Of a DNA stretch of 64,000 nt, positions 1-12,400 are shown in pieces; positions within the stretch are counted from its first letter, which is position 1; every line of letters starts with the position of its first letter. Below the pieces are notes generated by a model that saw only the letters and a program-made list of their open reading frames with translations, ran no database searches and had not been told where the DNA came from. The stretch spans positions 378,479-442,478 of the forward strand of contig CAJINV010000018.1 of NCBI GenBank assembly GCA_905178155.1, read 5' to 3'. The translations under genes were made by a program, and so were the position numbers. This DNA is from Amoebophrya sp. A120 (taxonomy: Eukaryota; Sar; Dinophyceae; Syndiniales; Amoebophryaceae).

Positions 1-3000
1 GTTCTGCTTGCTGGACTCCGGAAGTTTTTTCCACAAGTCCTCGTTCTCCCTACTCGGCAGGTCTTGCGTCAAATCGAGCCAGTGTTCCTCGTGTTTGCTG
101 GGTTCGTGTTGTGCAAACAACTGGTCGAATTGCGTCTTCGCTGCGATTATGCATTGCAAATATGTCTGGGTCTGGAAGATTGCGAGACTTCTCATGCTAG
201 TTTGACATGACTCAGAACTTTGTATTGCGTGGCCACGAAGACCTCCTCGTGTCTGTCATGCAAAAACGATGTTTCAGTTTCTCATGCGGAATACGCAACA
301 CAGAGCCACAAGAAAATCTGTCATGCTTGGCGGTGCATTACAGTGCGCTTTCTGTTCACTGACATGCATCACAAGTTTCCAGACCCAGACATATTTGCAC
401 TTGATAGCGATAATGGAGATGGAATCAGTCTCCTGCAGCAAATATCCTGTGCAAAAGTATCGTACTCGTATAAATGCAAGTCTTGCATTACAAATCTTTT
501 TCTTAAGGTAAATCAGCATGACTAATTTTATTTCTCATGCTAAGGAAATTTGTAATGCATTTATACGAGTACGATACTTTTGCAATGCATAGCAAATGCT
601 CCGTCAAAATCGTGACGAAATGCCGGCCGCCATTCAGGTCCATCTGCTGGAGCAGCGCGTAGGGGTCCTGTAACGCGGTCTGGAAGAGCAACCGCAAATG
701 GAACTTCGAGCTCCACCAGTGCGGGAAGCGATCGAAGGAAGAGAGCAACGTGTCAAACTGCAGCTGGTGCTTCACGCGCATGCTCCACGCCTGGTACTCA
801 TTCGTCTTCCAACATTATGCACTGCAAAAGCATCGCACTCGTAGTAATCGCAGTCACGCATTACAAATCTAATAATCAAGGGAAATCCGCATTACAAATT
901 ACATTCCTCATGCTGAGAAAATTAGTCATGCGATTCATACTAGTATGATGCTTCTGCAATGCATAAGCGTTTTTCCTCCGCCATGTGAGGTGCGGATTCC
1001 ATGATGTTCAAAACGGCCGACATCTCCTGACTCAAGGGCAGCCCGACATCGCTGCCGCGCAGATCGTCGCTGCTGTAGCGGGCAATTTCCGGCTGGCGCA
1101 ATCGTTTCAAGACAAAGTCCTTTTGGAGGTGCGTTTTGCCCAGATACCCTTTCACCTGAAACTTGCTGACATCCGCGAGAGATTCCCGCCAGACCCCCCG
1201 CCCGGAGGCCGAGATGGCGGACAGCTGCAAGAATTTCAGCAATTTATCCCTTAATCGGTCTTTCACCGCCACCGTTTTCTCTTCCTCCGTTGCCTTATTT
1301 CCCGAATTATTATCCGCAGTAGTTCTCGTGACATGCAAAAGCAAGTGCTTCTCTCGCAAGAATTGCTTTTGCGTCGCCAAACTGTCACCGAACGGAATGC
1401 TCAGCGGCTCCAACTGCAGGTAAAACGGGCCGTTGCTGGTCGGGAGGAGCGGTTTATTTGCGGTGAAACCGGTGCTGGCGCCGAGTAGTGAGCTGCCTTG
1501 CGTGAGTCCCGCGTACTTCGCCACGAGGCTAGGTCTCTTGTCCGGCGAAAAATCGTTCTGTATGCGCTCTGGCAAACCATCCGCATTCGCTGTAAACGAC
1601 TTCGGGCCCGCGAGCGGGTCATTTGCCTCGTTTTCCTTGCCGACGCGTTGCGGCAGCTCGGCATCGAAATCCTGGCCCAGTTCTACGTGCCGTTTCGTGA
1701 AGCCCACAATCTGCCCCTTCTCGTGCGACACGTAGGCGTTGAATTCCACATCCTGTATCGCAAGAAAAACGTGTTACAGTTACACATTGTGATGTTGCAG
1801 GCCAAGCAAGACAGACAAGCTCTGTCATGCCGGATATGCATAGGGGGCTCGTTATTTCATAGGTGTTTTCCCGTAGGATTTCGGCATTACAAGTTTTCTC
1901 ACTCATGCAGAGAAATTTGTGTTGCTGGATTCACTACAAATGTGTAACTGTAACAGTTTTTTCGTTGGATATCCTGGTACGCGATCTTATCCGCCCGTAG
2001 CAGCCTCTGTCGGCGGTCGGGCGTGTCGCTCTTGAACACGGTGGGCAGCCAGAATTTAGCCAAGGTGTTGTCATCTTTGCCCCCGTCATTCAATCCTCGG
2101 TACCCAAACTCGAACCAGTGCAGCCGGAGTTTCCACTTCATTAACACGAAAATGGATTGCGAAAACGACTCGCGGGTGCGCCACTGCGGCTCCTCGACTG
2201 CCTCTTTGACGATCTCCTCCTCCTCTGCAAACGTCTTTGGCGTGATCATCGTGTCGACTTCCTCGTCGGGCGCGGGCCACAGCTTCAGGGCTTTTTCCTT
2301 CCAGTCTCGGTACTCCTGGGAGTCTCTCCCGTAGTGCTATCCTGTGTAAAAACGTCCCCATAGTAAGTTGTCATGCTAATCCGCCATGACAGGAAGATTT
2401 GTAATGCCCATCTCCATGACAGGCATTTCTAATCATGTTTTGGCATTTGGAATGCTGTGAGCAGGAAGACAAAGTGGCTTTCTTATGCGGCGTCTCTTGA
2501 TAACCAGCACGACACTGGAGATTGAAACTTGTCATGCGCAATTCCTAAAACTTGGAGATTTGTGTTGCAAGTTTACCAACTTGACTATGGGGACGTTTTT
2601 GCTCAGGATACGTGCGCCACCGGGTTCTTGTTGTTCACTTGCCAGCGCTCCCACGCTTCCTTCAGCCCGTCAATAGTCCATTTGTGCGATATCAAAAGAA
2701 CAAGTCCCCCCCTCCCATATCGAAATGGAATTTCTGATGCTGGATTTGTGTACACAAATCAGCTTTGTATTGCAGGAAGGCACTGCGACCAGATCCCCAG
2801 GCTCGGCAGGGGCGTATGGGTCTAGTTGTTCAGCATTGCAAACGGCTCCCCTTTAGGCCCACCAGCATGACAAATCGCTTCCATAATGGGACGGAAGCGT
2901 CAGCCCTTGTCTTCTTGCAAGACAAATGTGATTTGTGACCTCAAATCAGCAACACAAATTTTCGGAAGCATACCGCTTCAATATGGGGAGGGGGGATTTT

Positions 3001-6000
3001 TCCTTTTAATATGCGAGGAAAGGGCTCGCTCATTCGGCGCCGCGGCCGCGCCCCGGGCCATGTAACTCAGGGGCTGCCAGTGTCTGAAAGTGTTTTTGAT
3101 ATTTGCCTTGTCAGTCAGATCGTCAAACGAAACCGTGAGCCCCCAAAACCTTGTGATCCATTTGGATATCAATTGCAAAAATGTCTGGGTCTGGAAGAAT
3201 GCGCGACTTGTCATGCAGCTTTTCCATGACCCATGAGGTCTGGAATGCAGGACCTAGCATGACAGAGTCTGTGCGATCTCTCTCATGCCTATCCTGCATG
3301 AGAAACTCCCTCCCGACTTGGTCAAAACTGGACGACTTGTGGTAATCATGCAACACAGATATTTGCATGCTTCAGATTTAGCATGACAAGTTGCATTCTT
3401 CCAGACCCAGACATTTTTACATTTGATATTGGATTCCCAGTTTCCCCCGGCAAACGCCGCCTTTTCGGACTTGAAGGGAGCCTCGTATTTTTGCAGTTTC
3501 CACTCGGACTTGGCTTCCTGTTTGTACCGGAGGTAGAGCGAAGAGACGTTAGTTTTAGGATGATGGGGATCAATACCATCCACCTTCTTCACAATCTTCA
3601 TTGCTTTCGCTTCATCCACTTCGAACCAGCGGAAAAAAGCGTCCTCCATTTTAGTGTCCAAATCCTGCGCTTTCATTCCGCTGCTCGCGTCCCGAATCTG
3701 TTTCAGCTTGCGGAGAAGGTCTCGATCCATCGCATCCTCATTTTGCTCCTCCGCAAAGCCTTCCAGCAGAGCCTCCTTGAAGAGACGACGACGTTCCGCC
3801 AGAGGCTCATACTCACAGTTGTTTTGGTCGTTTAGCTCGATCTTTCCGGTAATCCAGAGCTCCTCGCGTTCTACCGTTTCATCGAGTGCCTCGGCATATG
3901 CATTGCAAATATTTCTGGGTCCTCCGGAAACTTTCGAACTTGTGACGCTAATAAATTTCTTCACAACTACACGCATCAATTTCTCATGCATAGGCAGCAA
4001 AAGTTGCCCACTTCCTGTCATCGAAATAATGGATTTGTCTTCATGCGGATTAGGCATTGCGGAACCTTTTCTAGACCTGTGATGCTGGGGCTTCCACGCC
4101 AGACCTTCCGTGTCATACAAAAACAGCATGACAAAAATCTGCACTCTTCCAGACATATTTGCATCTCATACTGCATGCATCTGCCTCCCATTTGTGTACT
4201 TCAGCTGTTCGTTTTGATTATTGAGCTTCACTTTGAACAAGCCCTTTTCTGGGTCATCATTGTGATACACCTCGTTTTCCATGTAGCACTTTTTCAGTCG
4301 CTGAGTCTTGCAACTGCCGGTGAAGTCAAAGCTTGGCCTGGCGATGTAGACGTGGTCAGGATGTTTCCCAGTGAGCAGGTACGCTAAGAACGCAGCTTTC
4401 CGCCGCCTTATCCTGTGTAAAAACGTCCCCACCCCATAGTCAAGTTGGTAAATCTGCAACACAAATCCCCAAGTTTTGGGAGTTTTGCATGACAAGTTTC
4501 CATCTGTAGCGTCGTGCTGTTTAGCAAGGGCAGCCGCATGAGAAAGCCAGCCTCTCATCCTGTTTACAGCATTACAAAGTCCAAAACACGATTGGAAATG
4601 CCTGTCATGCAGATCCGCATTACAAATGTTCCTGTCATTGCACACTTGCATGACAACCCTGGAGTGGGGACGTTTTTACACAGGATACGCCTCTCGCGGT
4701 CCCCATCCGGCTCTTCGATGGCGTTCAGGTCTTCGGCATGATATCGAAAGGAAAAATCCCTCCTCCCCATATCAAAGTGGCAATCTGTGTTGCGGGATTT
4801 GTGTACACAAATCAGCTTTGTCAATGCAGGCAGATGGCGCAAAGCCTGGAAGGAGCTGGCTAGAGGTGGGCGCCCAGCATGGCAGAGGTCTACCCTGTTG
4901 GCGCAGCAGCATTACAAATCGCCTGCGTAAAGCGACGAACGCTCTGGCTTTGCTCTCTTGCAAGACAGACCTGATTTGTGACCACAAATCAGCAACACAA
5001 ATTTTCAAAAGGATGCCTTTTCGACATGGGGAGGGGGGATTTTTCCTTTTGATACGTGGATGTGTTTGAACATGTACCCCACTTGGTCTTATCCTGCGCA
5101 AAAGTATCGCACTCGTACTGCAGTCATGCATTGCAAATCTTTTCCCTAAGGTAAATCAGCATTACAAATTTTATTTCTCATGCTGAGAAAATTTGTAATG
5201 CATTTATTTATACGTGTACGATACTTTTGCACTGCATAGGTCTGCGTCTTCCACGAATTTCCTCCTGGACTCGTCCCCACTGTGTTGCCTATGCTCTGCA
5301 AAAGTATCGTACAACTCGTAGTAATTGCAGTCATGCATCACAAATTTTTTTCCTGAGGTAGATCCGCATGACAAATTTTTATTTCTCACGCTGAGGAAAT
5401 TTGTAATGCATTTTATACGAGTACGATACTTTTGCACAGCATATTGCCAGTAGAAATACGATTTTTTGTCCGGGATTTATGGATGTGTCAGGATTGAAAT
5501 CGACAGAGTTGAAATAACTTGTAATGCCGAAAATCGATACCAGTTGGGAGCCCAATTTCCAAGCGGCGCATGACAAAATTTTCCGAGCGCCGGAATCCAA
5601 TTTGTCATGCTGTTTGGGCACAGAAGACTGCTTTTGTCATGCTACTTTAGCAGCTCTATTTCAAACCCCAACCACGCTGACAGTTGGCCTCACTTGCCAT
5701 CCCGGCAAGACAGGCACTTCATGCCTTGCATTTTCTGCATGGCAAATCATTTCAACTTTGTCGATTTCAAACCTGACGCTTCCATAAAATTTCGGGCGAC
5801 TCGGACTCGAAAAGAAACTTCGGGTCCTGTTTATGACTTGCTCAAACGTTACAATCTCAAATCGTTTACCATAGAATCTGGAATTTGTCTTGCATGATGA
5901 GCATGACCGAATCGTAGAGCATTCTACTTTCTGCAATACAAATCTCGCCAAGCTCTAGTGCGGTTTGGGGCTCCGAAACTTGTCATGCGCAATCCTGTGG

Positions 6001-6489
6001 GAGTAGGCCAGAAGATGTTGCGCATTTTGCAACGCAAATTCCAGATTCTATTCTAACGTTTGAGATTGTAACGTTTGAGCAAGTCATACCGTTCCTGCTC
6101 GTGCGACCCGTCGATCTTGAAGTACTGCGTTAATTTTTGCGTCAGCAGCGCGGCCTCCGGGTCAAAACTCATTTCCTGGGCGCGCAGCACTTCGCATTGG
6201 TGCTTCACTTCCTCGGTCACGGCCGCGCTCGCAGGCTGGCCGGCCAGTGGCGCTAGGACCTGTTGTCGCGCGTCGTCATGGAGCAAGCCGCAGTCGGTGT
6301 CCGACGGGGGCAGAAAGTGAAGTCCCGCCTTCTTCGCCTGGCGGTCGCCGAGAACCACATCCTGAATGCCTTGAAAGTTGTCGGGATCCTCAGAAATCTT
6401 GCTGGACTTGGCCCCCTGGCGGATCAAGCTGTACCCGATGGCCGCCAGCTTCAAGAGCTCCGCGCGGACTTTCGTCCTCGAGAGCAGGG
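1..6489 (-). CDS. Giant gene, exon block at left edge (15 exons)
   Basis: Exons 6,089-6,489, 5,787-5,831, 5,444-5,477, 5,239-5,289, 5,055-5,089, 4,688-4,741, 4,171-4,408, 3,429-3,896, 3,012-3,166, 2,611-2,689, 1,972-2,337, 966-1,755, 592-815, 407-442 and 1-147. The run of five exons shorter than 55 nt reads through as ESPEISDKKSYFYWQHSGDE and KFVEDADQVGYMFKHIHAED. Exon 966-1,755 (790 nt) carries a basic helical end (KDRLRDKLLKFLQLSAISAS). The frame is still open at position 1, so the stop codon is outside. Confidence 0.7.
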
Positions 6490-9400
6490 TATCAACGGTA
6501 AAAATGTCTGGGTCTGGAAGAATTCATGTTTGTCATGCTTGTCTGGCATGACTCTTAAATCTGTCATGCACGTTACCCAAGAGCTCCGCTTTTCTGTGAT
6601 GCAGAAGCGCAGTTTGTCATGCAGAATAGGCAACACCTAGGAGCTCAGAAACTTGTCATGCTCAGCCAGAATTTGTAGCCTCATCATGAGACGCTACCCA
6701 GCATCACAAGTTCCCAGACATCCAGACATTTTTACTTTTGATACAGGGTTTTCTTCTCCGAGTGCGCCAACGCGCGGATGAAAACGGACTGGTACGACAG
6801 CATAAGGCATCAACTGCAAATATGTCTGGGGCTACTGGAAGATTGCAAGGTTTGGCATGCACATTTTGCATGACCAATGATTGTCTGTAATGCATGACCT
6901 AGCATCACACACTTTTAGTAGAACCCTTCCTGATGCCTATTCCGCATGACAAATGCCCTCTCCACCGCGTAGCACAATCAGGGCAGATCCTCTTGCTGGT
7001 CATGAAATACAGATTTTTTTAGAATCCAAAGACAGGATGACAAGTTTGGATCCTTCCAGACCCAGGCATATTTGCAATCCATATGACCCCGTCCAGGAAT
7101 TTGAACGACTCGAGCATGATTCGCCCGAGGTTTCTTATCGCAAGAAAAAAGTGATACACTTACACATTGTGTTGCAGGAGCCGCAAGACAGACAAGCTTT
7201 ATCATGCAGGAAATGCTTGCGAGGATCGTTTCCTACGTGTTTTCCCTTTTAATGTTTGCACTACAAGTTTTCTCTGCCACACAGAGAAAATTTGTGATGC
7301 AGAAACTCAAACAAATGTGTACCTGTAAAAACACTTTTTTCTTGTGATATTTCTCGCGTCTAGCGCATCGTCGTTCTCGTTGTCACTGTAGGACTTGACA
7401 AAAGCCTCTAGGTCCCAAGCGTCCGCTATCCCAGAAAAAAAAGCTGGCAGGGCATATTTGTATTGCAAAAATAAATACACGCAAAAATTTGTCATGGGTG
7501 GCTCCATAGCATGCTGCTTCGGATATGCAACGCAGATTTTTTTGCGTATTTATTTTTGCATTACAAATTATATGCCCTGCCAGCTTTTTTCTGTGTGATA
7601 TCCGCAGCGTCTTGTCTCTCCTTCTTCGTCGGAGTTCCGCTATTGTTCGTTGGGCCGAGCTATCAAATGCAAAAATGTGTGGGTCTGGAAACTTGTGATA
7701 CTAAAATGTGCATGATGAAAACACTTCCGAATGCAGTCCGGCATGACAACGTCCCAAAACGCTTTCTCATAGGCAACCTGTTGGTGATGCAATACAGATT
7801 TTCTTTTCTAGGTATGGAAAGCTAGCATTACAAGTTCCAACCTTCCAGACCCAGACATTTTTACAATCCATACGAGCTGCAGGCTCTTCAGCGCCACAGA
7901 CTCGACCGTGGCTTCGAGTAGCCGGTGCTTTGGAACCGGCAGTTGCCCCACCAAATCCCGCCCGAAGGTTTCCAGCAGGGCCGGGAAATCGGTGCCGCGC
8001 CGCATCTTGGGCCCCTTCCGGACGATGGTCACGATGAGCGGCGGTCGGTTCTCCTCCGGCTGTTCCCACCAGGTTTTCCACTTCTGACAGCACGGCGCGC
8101 AGTTGCAGGTGGTGGATTTCCTGTCCAGCGTGTAGTCGCAGAAATTGTTTCCGCACCCGCGAGGACGGTCTTTCCCCTGCGGATTCCAAGACCCGGGCAT
8201 ATCGGTGCCCGGGGGTCTTTGGAATTCCTGGAAATACTCCCCATCCGTCAGCTGCGCAAATGTCTTTGCCTTAAACTCCGGCTTACGCGGTTGCGGTTTC
8301 GCGCCCGCTTTTCCCTTGTCGAACTTTTGTTCGAAGGGGCAGTTTGCGTCCTTCCCAGATTTCTTCCAGCCGCGGGTCAAAACTAAGCTGATTTCCGATT
8401 CCAAAAACGCGTCCTGGTGCTCCTTTTGGAAGTCAGACGGGATTATCACACAGAAAAAAGCAGGCTGGTCATATTTGTATTGCGAAATTGATAAATACAC
8501 AAAAAGATCTGTATTGCATATCCTAAACCGCGTGCTATGGGGCCGCCCATGACAAGTTTATCTGTGTATTTGTTTTTGCATTACAAATATGCCATCCTAG
8601 CTTTTCTCTCTGGGATAGGGATCTCAAAGCGAGTGGCTCGGTCAATCATGTCCTTCAAATCCTTCACGCTGCTGCCGCCGTCAATCCGGCCAAGCTTCAG
8701 CTCCCGGCCGTGGACCTTCACGCCAGCACGACTGGGAGTGCTCCGTCGGGACTCCAAGTCGTAGATTTGGAGAGCATTCCACATGCTGTTCTCCTGCGAA
8801 CAGCTCCGGTACTCCTCCTCGTCTTGCGGAATCAGGAGCAGCTCACCTGCGGTCTGTAACCTGTACTTCGTCCCCTCGTCAGCCTTATCAAATGCAAATA
8901 TGTCTGGGTCTGGAAGAGCGTAAACTTGTCGTGCAGGTTTTCCATGACCCATGAGGTCTGGAATGCGGGACCTAGCATGACAGAGTCTGTGAGGTCTCTG
9001 CCATGCCTATCCTGCATGAGAAACTCTCCCCAATCTTGGTCGAAAGTGGACAGCTTTATTTGCCACTCATGCAACACAGATTTCTGCATGTGATTCGGAT
9101 TTAGCATGGCAAGTTGCAATCTTCCAGACCCAGACATTCTTGCAACTCATACGCCTCTTTCTCTTCCATCTCGTACACAATGCGGATGTTCTCATCTATC
9201 CAAGAAAAAAACGCTGTTGGTGTAAATTTGTGATGCGCCACATGCAAGATGGTTGCGTCTGTCATGCTTGGCATGCATCGTGGGGTCCATTATAGGGCGT
9301 TTTCGCGTACTATCTGCGCATGACAGGTTTTTGCTGTCATGCCAGACAAATTTGTAATGCTGTTCCTCCAAAAAAGTTACACCTACAATGTTTTTTTCTT

Positions 9401-12400
9401 GGATATCATCGTGCGCGACTGTGCCGGTAGTCGGGTTTTTTTGCGGGATCCCCGCCTCTTCCCCGAAATCCTCAACGAGTTTCAGGAAATCACCGGAATC
9501 CTGCTTAAACCCCAACCGTTGCTGTCCGTTCAAATCGAGGAATTTCGCAAGTCGGTGCAAAACGGAGAAGCCCCATCCGGGCTTGGATTTGTCAATCCGC
9601 TCCATGTCCGCGCGGAGGTTGTCCAAGACGGACCGTTTCTCTTCGAACTGCACCGTCGCGTCCCCCGGCCGGGGGTACCCCTTGGTTTGGGACAAGTGCG
9701 AGGCCTTCAGGCCCTGCATGAACTCCCCGATTTTTTTCAGATCTGGATCCACGTGATTCGGGTCCTCGACATCCATAGCGCCTGCTCCCCTCGCTCTCGG
9801 TGTCGGCTTCGCGTTGGCGGGATCGTACCCAAAGGGCTTTTGCAGACCGCCGTCCGGTATCAAATGTAAAAATGTCTGGGTCTGGAAGAGTCATGTTGTT
9901 TTTGCATGACACAGAAGGGCTGGCATGGAAGCTCTAGCATCACAGGTTTCGAAAAGCTTCCGCAATGCCGAATCCGCATGACAAGTCACCCATTTTGGTG
10001 ACAGAAAGCAGGCAGCTTTTCCTACCTATGCATGAGAGATTTTTCTGTGTTCTAAAATGCGCATCACAAGTTTGGATTCTTCCAGACCCAGACATTTTTA
10101 CAGTTGATATCCGGCCGTCTGGCTCGCGTGAGCACGGCGAGCTCCGCAACGATGTCTTGCTTCATATGGCGCTCTCAACTGTTACATTCTCAAGTGTTAC
10201 TGTGATGCAAGAATGGAAAAAATGAAAGGAGGAAGATAGTGCCTTTTGCATTACAAATTTTGTGCAGATTTTGCCTTTGGTGCTGTTTAGCCCTTCGCAA
10301 ATTTGTCATGCGAAGCAGCTTGATCTTGTGGATGATCGTGGTATTTTTGCATGACAAATTCATGTAACAGTTGAGAATGTAACGTTTGAGAACGCCATAC
10401 TTCAGCGAGACGGACTTTCGCGTCCGGATTTCAGCGAGGTTTGCTTTCTATCCCAGAGAAAGGAGCAGGCAGGGCATATTTGTAATGCAAAAAGACATAC
10501 ACAAAAAAATCTGTCACGGGCGGCCCCGTAGCATGCTGTTTAGGATGCGCAATACAGATTTTTTTGTGTGTTTATTTTTGCATCACAGACATGACCTGCG
10601 TGCTTTTTTCTGTGTGATACTTTCGCGGATTTCGCCTCCGTTAAGAACATCACGGTCGCCATATCAAAAGGAAAGATCCCCCCTCCCCATATCGAAGTGG
10701 AAATCTGTGATGCGGGATTTGTGTGCACACATCGGCTGTGTTTTGCAGCAGAAGACTGCAGGCAGATACAAAGCCGGAGTAGGGGCGTTTTGTTGTGGGG
10801 GTCTAGCAAGGCAGGCACATCCTCCGTAGGCCCTACAGCATTACAAATTGCCTGCAGGACGCGGCAAGGTGTTTGGATTTGCCTTCTTGCAATACAGAGA
10901 CGATATGTGGTCTCAAATCAGCATCACAAATTTTCAGAACTATCCCGGTTCAGTATGGGGAGGGGGGATTTTTCCTCACAATACGCCAGAAGTCTCTTGA
11001 GCGTTTTCACCCTCAATTCCAGTGAGTGCGCCATAAGTTCCCCTCTGCACTGTCTCTGCAGCAGAACTAACTTCCCCTCGGCCTTCGCTTTGGGGTTAAT
11101 GATTCTACTATGGGCCCAGCCGGCCATGTCTTTCGCCCGCTCGTTTGCGAACAACCTAAGTTTGGCTGTCTTCTCGGAACTGAAAACTCTGTCTGCTCGG
11201 AACTTCGGATTCATATGCATTGCAAAAGTATCGTACTCGTATAAATGCATTATAAATTCCCTCAGCATGAGAAATAAAATTTGTCATGCGGATTTACCTT
11301 AGGAGAAAAAATTGGAATGCATGACTGCAATTACTACGAGTACGATATTACTTTTGCACAGGATAATTCAAGCGGACCAGCGGTTCCTCCTGGTCGTCTT
11401 GCTCCTCGTTTGCCCCCTGTAACGGTGCACAACTCCCCCTTCCCCTCATTTGTATAGCATGAACGGCAATAGTACAAGCATCAACACCTCCAATGGTGGT
11501 TTTGCATGACAAATTTGCACTGCAGTGTAGTGCTGCTCCTTGGGCTACCAGAACTTGTCATGCAAACAGTGCCTAGAGCAGGCAAGGGGTGGAATGGGTA
11601 AGTGTGGATATCCTAAACCCTGAAACCTAACCTAAACCCTTTCCGGATCGAACTTGTGCAGCAGGAGAAGGCGTAGATCGTAGGTGAGACGGTCGCGACG
11701 ACAGCCATCCCGTGCCGGCGGCGGTGGGGCCCTACCTAAACCTAGACCGGAAAAAAAGACCGGAAAAAAACTGCTTGGTGCCAGTTGGGCCCGGGGAACA
11801 AGAGGCAGAGCAAAAAAGGAGGATTTGCCGGCAAGGGGTGGAATGGGTAAGTATTTTGCATGACAAATGAGGGGGAGGGGAAGTTGTGCACTGTCATACG
11901 CCCGCGGCAGAGGCGCTGGCCGCATTACGACCCCCGCCTCGTTTGGCCACGTTTGCTTCGGGTTCGTTGAAGTGCCAGTCATTCTCGTGGCCCACGGCTC
12001 GTGCGATCCCGTGTGAGGCACTGCGTGCGGTATCGTGCACGGCAGAAGGGGCTTGGGCTTGCTTGTCCTGGTCGCAATTATCCTCTTCTCCGCCTAAAAT
12101 TGGCGCGTGCGACTGCGGAAACAGTTCCAGCTTAAACAGCTGTTTCTTCATATCCTATGTAAAAACTTCCCCACACCGTACCCATAGTTATTATGGGGAA
12201 TGATCTGCTAGACAAATCCACCAGCTTTGGTTGTTGCGCATGACAGGTTTTGTCTCGTAGTCGTGTAAAAATCCTGACCTGTTTCTCGTTCAGCAGCATC
12301 ACAGATCTAGTCTGTTCTGCTGATTGGAGCATTTACAAATTTTGAAAATACGACGTAGAAGATGCTTCTTATGGGGCTCCGCATGAGGAGCATTTTGATC

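Larger units (their letters stand above)
11418..11898. mobile_element. Introner-like element, family J, with internal insertion
   Basis: 481 bp against 226 bp for the other copy (40,864-41,089); flanks CCCCC and CGCCC. The excess is a 226-bp insert bounded by a 23-bp direct repeat. Confidence 0.82.
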
